NCBI RefSeq assembly: GCF_001971585.1
Contig: NZ_CP019323.1
Span: 2,036,053 to 2,100,052, forward strand
Length of the DNA stretch: 64,000 nt
Direction of reading: 5' to 3'
Source of the DNA: Companilactobacillus allii
GTDB lineage: Bacteria; Bacillota; Bacilli; Lactobacillales; Lactobacillaceae
Positions within the stretch are counted from its first letter, which is position 1, and each line of letters opens with the position of its first letter. The translations under genes and the position numbers were made by a program. The notes under the pieces were generated by a model that was given only the letters and a program-made list of their open reading frames with translations, was not told the origin of the DNA and did not search any database. Of the stretch, positions 56,537 through 64,000 are shown one piece after another.

Positions 56537-56590
56537 AAAAATGAGACTATATTTATCAGTAATTTAAACTGATTTAATAGTCTCATTTTT
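56537..56590 (-). terminator. Rho-independent terminator of the 56590 lipoprotein gene
   Basis: AAAATGAGACTAT and ATAGTCTCATTTT form a 13-bp outer stem, with an inner ATCAGT/ACTGAT hairpin. On the minus strand it is followed by TTTTTGTTTG. It begins at the stop codon. Confidence 0.8.
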
Positions 56591-57315
56591 TATTTAGTAA
56601 TATACATATAAAAATCACTAGTTGCTAAATTAACATTGTAATTAATACCTTTAGAAGTTATCTGTTTCATGGTAGTAGTTCCACCTTGAGCATCTTTAAC
56701 CTCTTTACCAAGATCTTTTACAACTTGCTTACCATCAGCACCAATAAACTGAGAAATAAGTACTAGGTCAGTACCAAAGGCCTTCATACCCTTTTTAGAT
56801 TTCATAGTTTTATAAGTAATGTTCATAGCAAGACCCATCATCTGTCCATTTTGAACATTGATTCGTAACTTAGTTCCATTAGAAGTCGTATATTTAAAAA
56901 TACCATTTTGGGCTATTAAAGGTAATTGATCAGTTTGATTGCCCATCTTCAAATTCATGAAATTATACTGTTGAGCAAAAGTTGTGTAATCAATTAAGGT
57001 CTTGGATTTTTTTACTTTAACGATAGATGTCTTAGTATCATCACCCTTTGTGGCCTTAATTCTAACATTTTGCGACTTGTTTGAAACAGGAACAGAGATG
57101 GCGAAGTGATCATCACTGACAGAGACCTTTTTAGTCACACCACCTACTGTATAAGTAAGTTTGTCATAATCAGTTGCTTTACCTTTAACAACAGCAACTA
57201 AACCGTTAGCAGAATATTCATCTTTGGTGGTTGATAAATCTAGTTTTGAACATCCAGTCAATAATATGAAGAATACAGGCACTAACATTAAAAATAAATA
57301 TTTTAACTTCTTCAT
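56590..57315 (-). CDS. Lipoprotein, function unknown
   Basis: ATG 57315 (MKKLKYLFLMLVPVFFILL) begins a signal peptide ending in the lipobox LLTGC, so the Cys is lipid-modified. A GGGG ribosome site precedes it. The open frame extends 12 codons upstream. The product has about 241 residues: an Ig-like beta segment (GLVAVVKGKATDYDKLTYTV) and a C-terminal part (YTTFAQQYNFMNLKMGN) that I recall from lactobacillus lipoproteins without function. It is separated from rpmF by a terminator. Confidence 0.8.
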   Translation of the reverse strand: MKKLKYLFLMLVPVFFILLTGCSKLDLSTTKDEYSANGLVAVVKGKATDYDKLTYTVGGVTKKVSVSDDHFAISVPVSNKSQNVRIKATKGDDTKTSIVKVKKSKTLIDYTTFAQQYNFMNLKMGNQTDQLPLIAQNGIFKYTTSNGTKLRINVQNGQMMGLAMNITYKTMKSKKGMKAFGTDLVLISQFIGADGKQVVKDLGKEVKDAQGGTTTMKQITSKGINYNVNLATSDFYMYITK

Positions 57316-57334
57316 TGTGATTTCCCCGTTTATT

Positions 57335-57367
57335 AAAAAAAAGCCAAGCATAATTTACTTGGCTTTT
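57335..57367 (-). terminator. Rho-independent terminator after rpmF
   Basis: On the minus strand AAAAGCCAAG and CTTGGCTTTT pair around a nine-base loop and continue into a T-run, starting three bases after the rpmF stop. Confidence 0.85.
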
Positions 57368-57369
57368 AA

Positions 57370-57552
57370 TTAAGCTTCTTTCTTATCTTCGATAACTTTT
57401 TCACCCTTGTACATACCTGATGGTGATACATGGTGACTAATACGATATTCACCAGTAGCAACGTCGAATTGCATGTTTGGTGTATCTAATTTGATATGTC
57501 CACGTCTTTGACGTTTTCTTTGTTTTGATGTTTTTCTCTTTGGAACAGCCAT
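57370..57552 (-). CDS. rpmF: Ribosomal protein L32
   Basis: It is a 60-residue, basic 50S protein. [20 protein letters not shown] is the family signature. The expected Cys-type zinc ligands are absent (the segment reads [18 protein letters not shown]), so this is the zinc-independent form. GGAGTTTTTAAAT precedes ATG. It is probably monocistronic, with its own terminator. Confidence 0.96.
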   Translation of the reverse strand: MAVPKRKTSKQRKRQRRGHIKLDTPNMQFDVATGEYRISHHVSPSGMYKGEKVIEDKKEA

Positions 57553-57639
57553 ATTTAAAAACTCCTTTATTTATATTACTTAATCAAATCTAACGTTTAA
57601 TATAATACTATCATAAAAACGTTTGAGCAAGCAAATTTA

Positions 57640-57960
57640 CTATTTTGTTTGTTTTTTCGTCTGATTTTCCTTTAAAGCATCGGCAATTTGACTATCATTC
57701 GATACTTTTACATTAGAAATTTGTTTCTTAGCACTTCTGGATAATTTATTATTATCCTTTTTACTACTTCCAGAACTTGCCAAAAGCATAGTAATAATTG
57801 CCCCTAGCAATAATGACACAATAATCAAAATAATCAATGGTAATTTAACATGTGTGAAACCAAAACTAACTGTAACTGGATTCACATTCAAGACCGCAAA
57901 AATAACCACGATTAAAGCAATTATCAGCCCAATTACAAATTTTGACTGTTTACTACTCAT
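57640..57960 (-). CDS. LapA-domain membrane protein
   Basis: The product has 106 residues and two membrane helices: FVIGLIIALIVVIFAVLNVNPVTV and LPLIILIIVSLLLGAIITML. The spacing and NVNPV-type turn match the LapA domain. A basic, Lys/Ser-rich cytoplasmic tail follows. LapA proteins in other bacteria take part in lipopolysaccharide or envelope assembly; the role in Gram-positives is unclear. It lies 11 bases downstream of an SDR gene. Confidence 0.85.
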   Translation of the reverse strand: MSSKQSKFVIGLIIALIVVIFAVLNVNPVTVSFGFTHVKLPLIILIIVSLLLGAIITMLLASSGSSKKDNNKLSRSAKKQISNVKVSNDSQIADALKENQTKKQTK

Positions 57961-57971
57961 AAAGTCATCCC

Positions 57972-58772
57972 CTACTTACGATTTCCTAAAGTTGCGGCAA
58001 AATAATCTCCAACATTTGGTGCAAGCTTATACAATACTGCACCTAGTTCCATCAATCTTGGTAAATTTATTTCACGTTTATTTGTATTAAAAGCACCAAC
58101 AATTTTCCATGCTAACTTGTCTGGATCCAAAACAAATGCCTTTACGGAATCCAAGTAACCACCGTTATGATCAGCAATACTGAAGAAATTAGTTGCAACC
58201 GGACCTGGGTTAATAGTTGTTACTTTAACATTCAATGGCTTAAGTTCCAACCTTAAACCATCAGAAAATGCAATAACAGCTGCTTTGGTTGCCGAATAAA
58301 CAGATGATTTAGGCGTTGACATTTTACCAGACATTGAGCCCACATTAAGTATGTGTCCATGACCGTTATCAATCATTTTCCCAGCAACAAGTCTTGTCAT
58401 TAACATCAATCCTAAGACATTGACACGAAACATTTTTTCAACTGTAGCAAAATCAGTATCCAAATATTTTGAAAAATCACCAAATCCAGCAGCATTTACT
58501 AATATATCAATATTTTCAAAAATTTCAAATGCCTGATCAACACCAGAGTTGATTTGTTTAGGATCACTCATGTCGATCAAAATATATTCATGATGTGCAG
58601 ATTCAGCGCCAACACGAATACATTCATTTTTTACTTGAGAAAGTTTATCTTCATTACGAGCAACTAAAATTAAGTTGGCACCTAATTTAGCAGCGTTGAT
58701 AGCAACATCCTTACCAATTCCAGAAGATGCTCCAGTAACTAAAACTGTTTGATTTAATAGATTACTCATCAC
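57972..58772 (-). CDS. Short-chain dehydrogenase/reductase
   Basis: The product has 266 residues. The cofactor motif is VTGASSGIGKDVA, NAAGFGD is the structural motif, and the catalytic Ser, Tyr and Lys are in NVGSMSGKMSTPKSSVYSATKAAV (YSATK). The sequence resembles the DltE/YqjQ-like branch of SDRs. The substrate is unknown. It follows rnz by 30 bases, and the yqjQ-rnz pair also occurs in Bacillus. Confidence 0.92.
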   Translation of the reverse strand: MMSNLLNQTVLVTGASSGIGKDVAINAAKLGANLILVARNEDKLSQVKNECIRVGAESAHHEYILIDMSDPKQINSGVDQAFEIFENIDILVNAAGFGDFSKYLDTDFATVEKMFRVNVLGLMLMTRLVAGKMIDNGHGHILNVGSMSGKMSTPKSSVYSATKAAVIAFSDGLRLELKPLNVKVTTINPGPVATNFFSIADHNGGYLDSVKAFVLDPDKLAWKIVGAFNTNKREINLPRLMELGAVLYKLAPNVGDYFAATLGNRK

Positions 58773-58802
58773 TTAATCCTCTCTAGAAATATTGTATGCA
58801 CT

Positions 58803-59732
58803 CTATATTTTAAATGGTACATCATAAATGTCAAAATCATTAACTACTTTGGTGTTCTTAAAGATTTGTTGAGCTTCCTTTTGTAAAATCAATGAACCCT
58901 TACCAGTATAGCGAGCTGAAATATGAGTTAGCAATAATCCTTTAGCATTACACTTTTTAGCCACTTCAGCTGCCTTTGTGGCTGTTGAGTGGTAATAACT
59001 ATAGGCAAGCTGTTTATCTTCATTAGAGAAAGTAGACTCATGCACGATAACATCGGCGTCTTGTGACAATTTATCGATCTCTGGTGTATAACGAGTATCT
59101 GAAATAATTGAGACCACTCGACTTGGCTTATCTGGACCTATAAAATCTTTACCATTCAAAACGGTACCATCATCCAAAGTTACAGTTTTGCCACCTTTAA
59201 GTTGACCAAAAATCGGACCATTAGGAATCTTATATTTCTTTAATTCATCAACTAAAAGTTCACCAGTTCGCGGTTTTTCAATAACACGGTATCCAAAACA
59301 TGTAATACGATGCTTTAATTTACCAGCCACAACACGAAATGTCTTATCGTTAAAGACTTCACCGCCGTCTTTTAGCTCAATATATTTAATCCTATAGTTA
59401 AGCCTACTGCCAGTGACTTTTAAGGATGTCTCTACAAATTCCTTAATCCCAACTGGTCCATATATTTCAAGAGGTGAAAGACCACCTTGATTAGCACGAC
59501 TGGCCAATAAACCTGGCAAACCAAAGATATGATCACCATGCAAATGCGTAATAAAGATTTTAGCGATTTTTCTAGGTCGAATCGTTGTCCTTAAAATTTG
59601 ATGTTGCGTAGCCTCACCCACATCAAAGAGCCATACTTCATTTCTCTCATCCAACATTTTAAGTGCTGTACTCGATACATTTCGGCTTTTTGATGGAACA
59701 CCGGCACCTGTTCCTAAAAATTCTAATTCCAT
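58803..59732 (-). CDS. rnz: Ribonuclease Z
   Basis: It trims the 3' ends of tRNA precursors lacking [23 protein letters not shown] opens the metallo-beta-lactamase fold. The zinc motif [13 protein letters not shown] and later SDTRYTPE and LTHISARY are present. The length of 309 is typical. It works before the CCA enzyme encoded at 32502. It lies 15 bases downstream of the acyltransferase gene. Confidence 0.96.
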   Translation of the reverse strand: MELEFLGTGAGVPSKSRNVSSTALKMLDERNEVWLFDVGEATQHQILRTTIRPRKIAKIFITHLHGDHIFGLPGLLASRANQGGLSPLEIYGPVGIKEFVETSLKVTGSRLNYRIKYIELKDGGEVFNDKTFRVVAGKLKHRITCFGYRVIEKPRTGELLVDELKKYKIPNGPIFGQLKGGKTVTLDDGTVLNGKDFIGPDKPSRVVSIISDTRYTPEIDKLSQDADVIVHESTFSNEDKQLAYSYYHSTATKAAEVAKKCNAKGLLLTHISARYTGKGSLILQKEAQQIFKNTKVVNDFDIYDVPFKI

Positions 59733-59747
59733 ATAAAAAATCCTATT

Positions 59748-61670
59748 CTACTTTTTATCTAAGTCTTTTAATATTTCCCTTGCTACAAACGAAGTATAAT
59801 ACATCGAACCTTCTGGATTAGGATGAACATTATCGTCATAGAACCATTCAGTATGTCCATTTGAATAATCATTCCAATCAATAACAGTCAAATTCTTATA
59901 CTTGCTGTCTGCCTGATTCAAGACGCTATTAACCGTCTTTTCCCATGGACGTGTTGGTACATGAACATTGATCCAATATACGTGTGTTTGAGGTCCAACA
60001 AGATCCATTACTTGATCAACCTGTTGTAAATTGAATGGTCCATTTGTACCTAGACCAATTAAAACATTAGGTGCCAAAACACCCTGATCTTTATAATTTT
60101 GCAATATTGCCATACTTGCATCTAATTGACGACTCACAGCTGCATCTACAACAACTTTTTTGTCATCGAACAACTTCAAGAAGTTATCAGATCCATCTGC
60201 CATGACTGAATCTCCGACTGCAGTTAGAGGAACATCCTTTAATCTTTGTAACTGAATTTGTGTTAAACCATACTTTTCAAAATCTTGGTTAATCGGAGCT
60301 TCTTTAGCCTGTTTCTTATATCTGGCCATGTCAGCAGCACTAACTTCACTTGTGGCCTTTTTATTCTTATTCTTCTTTAAATTCTTAATTGCTTCTTGAT
60401 TCTTTTTCTTCGTAGCTTTTTCATTTTTATTTATCTTATTAGCCAATTGACTGTGGTTAACATTAGGATTAGGTGCATCAACAGCTTGGACAACACTATA
60501 GCAACCAGTAGCTGTTATGAAAGCAACAACTATTGCTATAACCTTTTGGTATCCCAGAGAACTCTTGAAAAAGTTCTTGATGGATTGCCAATTTGCGTGG
60601 GCCAATGGTTGTTCAACGAATCTAAATGAGAACTCAGTTACTAAAATTATAAGAATAACTTCAATTACTGGATAAAGAATCGGATGATCTGCTATGTTCT
60701 TAAACTTTGATTCAAAGAAGATCATAACTGGAAATTGATATAAATAAAGTCCATAACTTCTACTTCCAATATAGTGAAATACCTTATTGGACAACACCTT
60801 ATTCCAAAAAGAATCAGGATGAGCTAATACCGCTATCAAAATACATGTGACTAATGTAAAAATAAACATTCCGCCACGATATAGAAATGGATCATTATCC
60901 TTAACCGTAAATATCATCAAAATTAATAGTGCAATTGATAACGCACCAATTAAATTTAATTTGAGCTTATCACTTTTTTCTAGTCCTGATTTCAATTTTT
61001 CCGCAGGCCAGATAATAGCCAAACCACATCCCATTAAAATAGAAAAAAGACGTGTATCCGTACCATAATATATCCTACTTGGATCAACACCTGGCTTGAA
61101 CAAGATAGCCATCCAAATTGCTGAAATAATAGAAACTACCATAGTAAATCCAAAGATTCGACTCTTCTTAACACCGAATTTTATGAATAATAGCAACAAT
61201 AAAGGCCAAATAATATAGAATTGGCCCTCAATTGACAATGTCCATAAATGTGTAAATGGTGACTCATTATTGGCAAATCTTTCAAAATATGATTGTCCAT
61301 TAAAAATTTGCCACCAATTGTACACATTCAAAACGTTAGTCAAGACAATTTGATCTAAGTGATACAATAAATTCTTTAAAAAGAAGAAAATGTATGCACC
61401 GGAAGCTAGTAACACAAACAACATGCCTGGATATAAACGTTTAACACGTTTCCAATAAAAATTCTTTAAATCAAATTTACCACCATAATCAGTAGTATTA
61501 AAGAAATGATCAGTAATTAAATAACCTGATATCAAGAAAAAGATTGGAACTCCTAAATATCCACCGGAAAAGACATTAGGATTTAAATGATACATTATGA
61601 CACCTATAACACCTAATGTACGTAATCCGTCAAAGCCGCTTATATATCTTCTTTTTGGTGATTTATTCAT
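59748..61670 (-). CDS. OatA-like membrane acyltransferase with SGNH domain
   Basis: The product has 640 residues. The N-terminal half is an acyltransferase-3 domain with about ten membrane helices (RYISGFDGLRTLGVIGVIMYHL, later FTHLWTLSIEGQFYIIWPLLLL). A Lys-rich linker and an external SGNH esterase domain follow: VGDSVMADGS (Ser), LIGLGTNGPF (Gly/Asn) and DDNVHPNPEGS (Asp/His). This is the build of OatA, which O-acetylates peptidoglycan and gives lysozyme resistance. Other wall polymers are possible targets. Confidence 0.9.
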   Translation of the reverse strand: MNKSPKRRYISGFDGLRTLGVIGVIMYHLNPNVFSGGYLGVPIFFLISGYLITDHFFNTTDYGGKFDLKNFYWKRVKRLYPGMLFVLLASGAYIFFFLKNLLYHLDQIVLTNVLNVYNWWQIFNGQSYFERFANNESPFTHLWTLSIEGQFYIIWPLLLLLFIKFGVKKSRIFGFTMVVSIISAIWMAILFKPGVDPSRIYYGTDTRLFSILMGCGLAIIWPAEKLKSGLEKSDKLKLNLIGALSIALLILMIFTVKDNDPFLYRGGMFIFTLVTCILIAVLAHPDSFWNKVLSNKVFHYIGSRSYGLYLYQFPVMIFFESKFKNIADHPILYPVIEVILIILVTEFSFRFVEQPLAHANWQSIKNFFKSSLGYQKVIAIVVAFITATGCYSVVQAVDAPNPNVNHSQLANKINKNEKATKKKNQEAIKNLKKNKNKKATSEVSAADMARYKKQAKEAPINQDFEKYGLTQIQLQRLKDVPLTAVGDSVMADGSDNFLKLFDDKKVVVDAAVSRQLDASMAILQNYKDQGVLAPNVLIGLGTNGPFNLQQVDQVMDLVGPQTHVYWINVHVPTRPWEKTVNSVLNQADSKYKNLTVIDWNDYSNGHTEWFYDDNVHPNPEGSMYYTSFVAREILKDLDKK

Positions 61671-61684
61671 TATACTTTTTACCC

Positions 61685-62959
61685 CTAAATAAAATCAAAA
61701 GTGAAATCAAGAATTGTAACTGAATCCCCTGATTGTGCGCCAGCTTTCATAAGACCATCTTCAATTCCCATACCTTTAAGCTGACGAGCAAATCTCATAA
61801 TTCCATCTTGATGATCTAAATTACTTCTTTGTAGAAGTAACTCGACATCTTTACCTTTAACAATATAACTGTGTTCATCTTCTTTTTCGATGGTGAACTT
61901 ATCGGCTTGAGCCTCATAATTATATTCTTTGGTTTCATCCGTTTGAACATCTAGATGAATTGGTTCTACATTTGATAGTACTTCACTAGTGTGATTCATT
62001 AAATCTTTAATACCAGTGTGTTGAATACTTGAAATAGCAAAAATATCAGCATCATCTGGTAGTTTATTTTTGAACTCTTCGAGTCTTTCTTCAGAGCCGG
62101 GAATATCAAGTTTGGTTGGAACAATTACTTCTGGTCTCTTCAAAACATTCTCATCATAATTACCTAGTTCTTTACGAATAGCCAAGTAATCTTCGTATGG
62201 ATCTCTTCCATTTTCTGGATCCATATCAACTAGATGAAGAATTACTCTAGTACGTTCAACGTGTCGTAGAAATTGAATTCCCAATCCTACTCCATTTGAA
62301 GCACCCTCGATAAGTCCAGGAAGGTCAGCAATAACAAAATCTTGACCGTTATCAAGTTTAACCATCCCTAGATTAGGTGAAAGCGTTGTAAAATGATAAG
62401 CCGCGATCTTAGGCTTTGCTGAAGTAGCTACTGATAATAAAGTAGACTTACCAACTGATGGAAAACCAACTAAACCGACATCAGCAATCAACTTCAATTC
62501 CAATCGCAAGTTAATATCTTGTCCAGGTTCTCCATTTTCAGCTATTTCAGGTGCACGGTTCTTTGAATTAGCAAAATGAATATTGCCTCGTCCACCAGAA
62601 CCACCCTTAGCAACAATTAATTCTTGATCATGTTTAATTAAATCACCTATTAATTTACCAGAATCTTCATCATATACTGAAGTTCCAGCAGGCACTGCAA
62701 TGTAAACTGGATCAGCTTTATGCCCATACATACCCTTTATTTGACCATTTTGACCAGGTTGTGCTTTAAAGATACGTTTGTATCTAAAGTCCATCAAAGT
62801 GTTCATACCTTCGTGTGCCTTTAGAATAATATCTCCTCCGCGACCACCATCGCCTCCTGCTGGTCCACCTAGTGGAACATATTTTTCATGGCGAAAGGCT
62901 ACTGCTCCATCTCCACCTTTACCAGATCTAACGGTGATTTTAACGTTATCTACAAACAT
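61685..62959 (-). CDS. obgE: GTPase Obg
   Basis: It is an essential GTPase tied to 50S assembly and stress. The N-terminal glycine-rich Obg fold is clear: [20 protein letters not shown], later [15 protein letters not shown]. The P-loop is [12 protein letters not shown], with [10 protein letters not shown] following. The C-terminal OCT domain (residues 345-424) ends [11 protein letters not shown]. The length of 424 is normal. Confidence 0.97.
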   Translation of the reverse strand: MFVDNVKITVRSGKGGDGAVAFRHEKYVPLGGPAGGDGGRGGDIILKAHEGMNTLMDFRYKRIFKAQPGQNGQIKGMYGHKADPVYIAVPAGTSVYDEDSGKLIGDLIKHDQELIVAKGGSGGRGNIHFANSKNRAPEIAENGEPGQDINLRLELKLIADVGLVGFPSVGKSTLLSVATSAKPKIAAYHFTTLSPNLGMVKLDNGQDFVIADLPGLIEGASNGVGLGIQFLRHVERTRVILHLVDMDPENGRDPYEDYLAIRKELGNYDENVLKRPEVIVPTKLDIPGSEERLEEFKNKLPDDADIFAISSIQHTGIKDLMNHTSEVLSNVEPIHLDVQTDETKEYNYEAQADKFTIEKEDEHSYIVKGKDVELLLQRSNLDHQDGIMRFARQLKGMGIEDGLMKAGAQSGDSVTILDFTFDFI

Positions 62960-63070
62960 TAAAACTCCCCTTTCTACTCATAGTTATCATTTTTAAATTT
63001 TAGCACAAAAATAGACATCATAATACTTAGATTATAAACAAATTGTTTAAGCAAATCGAAACAATTTAAT

Positions 63071-63130
63071 CGTTATTGAAGTTTTTTGAAAGAATTTGAC
63101 TGAATTTGGTTGATTTTGAATGAATTTGAT
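63071..63130 (+). repeat. Six 10-bp-phased TTTGA repeats before the fructose regulator
   Basis: Six successive 10-base blocks from 63071 carry (A/T)TTG(A/G) at the same offset: ATTGA, TTTGA, TTTGA, TTTGG, TTTGA, TTTGA. The phase equals one turn of DNA, so all copies face the same side. They overlap the -35 element of the fruR promoter. They are a candidate operator for the DeoR-family protein, or a bent upstream element. Confidence 0.7.
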
Positions 63131-63137
63131 GTATTAT
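63110..63137 (+). promoter_or_regulatory. Promoter of the DeoR-family regulator and fruK
   Basis: TTGATT (63110-63115) and TATTAT (63132-63137) are 16 bases apart, about 24 bases before the GTG start. The phased repeats run through the -35 element and spacer, as expected for an autoregulated promoter. Confidence 0.65.
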
Positions 63138-63160
63138 AGTTCTCGTAAGGTGAAATGTAA

Positions 63161-63913
63161 GTGCTTACTGAAGAGAGACAACAAATTATACTCGAACAAT
63201 TGAAAATTCATAATATTGTTAAATTGCATGATTTGGTTCCCCTCACAGGGGCATCCGAATCCACTTTAAGACGTGATTTACAAGATTTAGAAAACTGTCA
63301 CAAGTTATTAAGGATTCATGGTGGAGCGCAAAATGTAATTTCTTTACACGAAGAACCTGCTCTTTCACAAAAAGCTACTGTTCATTTAGATGAGAAAAAA
63401 AGTATTGGACGTACAGCCGCTGGCGAAGTTAGAAACCAAGAAGTTATTTTCTTAGACTCCGGAACTACAATTCAATTTATGATTCCTTATCTAGTTGAAC
63501 ACAAAGACTTACTTGTAATCACAAATAGTGTTGACAACGCATCAATGTTGGCTGATTACGACATCGAAACTTTCTTGCCTGGTGGAAAATTAAAATCATC
63601 TACCAAAGCACTGGTTGGTTCATCAATGATTCAGACACTAGAAACGTATCACTTTGATAAAGCGTTCTTAGGAACAAACGGTTTTTCAATTGAATCAGGA
63701 TACACAACACCTGACCCTGAGGAATCTGCTATCAAACAACTGGCAATGAAACAGTCAAATCAGACCTTCATCCTTTCTGATAGTTCTAAGTATTGTCAAG
63801 TCAGCTTTAGTAAATTTGCTGACTTACAAGATGCTACCTTAATTACAAACAAACTACCAGAAAAAGAATCTGGATCACTAAATAAGAAAACTAAAGTTAT
63901 GGAGGTAGATTAA
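63161..63913 (+). CDS. fruR: DeoR/GlpR-family regulator, FruR-like
   Basis: The product has 250 residues and starts at GTG 63161 after AAGGTGA. The N-terminal DeoR helix-turn-helix is LTEERQQIILEQLKIHNIVKL, then GASESTLRRDLQDLE. The sugar-phosphate-binding C-terminal domain has VIFLDSGTTIQFMI, HFDKAFLGTNGFSIESGYTTPDPEE and ILSDSSKY. The fruK-like gene begins right at its stop codon, so it likely controls fructose use by sensing a fructose phosphate. The symbol rests on that neighbour. Confidence 0.9.
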   Translation: MLTEERQQIILEQLKIHNIVKLHDLVPLTGASESTLRRDLQDLENCHKLLRIHGGAQNVISLHEEPALSQKATVHLDEKKSIGRTAAGEVRNQEVIFLDSGTTIQFMIPYLVEHKDLLVITNSVDNASMLADYDIETFLPGGKLKSSTKALVGSSMIQTLETYHFDKAFLGTNGFSIESGYTTPDPEESAIKQLAMKQSNQTFILSDSSKYCQVSFSKFADLQDATLITNKLPEKESGSLNKKTKVMEVD

Positions 63914-64000
63914 TTGATTTATACAATCACTGCTAATCCTTCAATAGATTACGTACTACAATTGAAGGATTTAACAACTGGTAAAGTTAACAGAACAACT
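63914..64000 (+). CDS. fruK: 1-phosphofructokinase, N-terminal 29 codons (cut by window edge)
   Basis: TTG at 63914 follows GGAGG at eight bases and touches the regulator's stop. The frame reads IYTITANPSIDYVLQL, then DLTTGKVNRTT, the start of PfkB-family sugar kinases of the FruK type. It would convert fructose 1-phosphate to the 1,6-bisphosphate. LacC-type tagatose kinases start similarly, so the call depends on the regulator context. A fructose PTS gene is expected beyond the edge. Confidence 0.85.
   Translation, partial: MIYTITANPSIDYVLQLKDLTTGKVNRTT

Overview
This is a low-GC, Gram-positive window whose host genes match Lactobacillaceae in content and order. Examples are topA-xerC-hslV-hslU, a pfkA-pyk pair, an FMN riboswitch before ribU, a SAG1386/EF1546-type LysM protein, and scpA/scpB beside a RibT-like gene. 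The Companilactobacillus (farciminis/alimentarius) group is my best guess, but it rests on gene character and base composition only. Bases 1 to about 16.5 kb are one end of an integrated tailed-phage genome. The rest is chromosome. || PROPHAGE (1-16.5 kb): Minus-strand genes run from the lysogeny switch towards the left edge: Cro-like repressor, HTH regulators, small ORFs, an ERF annealing protein, a replisome organizer, a Rha-type antirepressor, SSB, small ORFs, an ArpU-type late regulator, terminase small and large subunits, portal, and the start of a head gene cut by the window edge. Plus-strand genes form the lysogeny side: CI-like repressor, ImmA/IrrE peptidase, a cargo block of lipoprotein, DUF5067 and membrane proteins, and a tyrosine integrase next to the attachment end. 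The cro/ci gap holds four 15-bp GATAC-N5-GTATC operators, one of them filling the spacer of a good cro promoter. Three small genes of 21-51 codons, a tRNA-like element between two terminators, and a cluster of repeated hexamers before the terminase genes add detail. || CHROMOSOME, minus-strand block (16.5-27.6 kb): aldose-epimerase-like gene, hslU, hslV, xerC, topA, dprA, rnhB, rbgA, yozE-like, ypmS-like, an SGNH hydrolase and degV. These cover proteolysis, chromosome dimer resolution, DNA topology, DNA uptake, RNA-DNA hybrid removal and 50S assembly. || 27.8-43.9 kb: a hemolysin-III/TrhA-type membrane protein (plus strand), then minus-strand folA, thyA, an ABC-F ATPase, an unrecognised conserved protein, cca, a TPR protein, hup, der, cmk, a LysM surface protein, ribU under an FMN riboswitch, rluB, scpB, scpA, a RibT-like gene, xerD and cvfB. 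|| 44.1-49 kb (plus strand): a zinc alcohol dehydrogenase with a cre-like site, then an ABC-2 transporter with its own sensor kinase and response regulator (YvfRSTU-like layout), enclosed by two nearly identical terminators. || 49-64 kb: a GalT-fold DUF4931 protein, pyk, pfkA (with an upstream cre-like site), dnaE, a DUF2929 membrane protein, a lipoprotein, rpmF, LapA-like, SDR, rnz, an OatA-like acyltransferase and obgE. Last come a plus-strand DeoR-family regulator and the first 29 codons of a fruK-like gene, behind six 10-bp-phased repeats. || No CRISPR array, IS element, rRNA or canonical tRNA was found. The best candidates for something new are the tRNA-like element, the prophage cargo block with its probable frameshift, and the phased array ahead of the fructose regulator.
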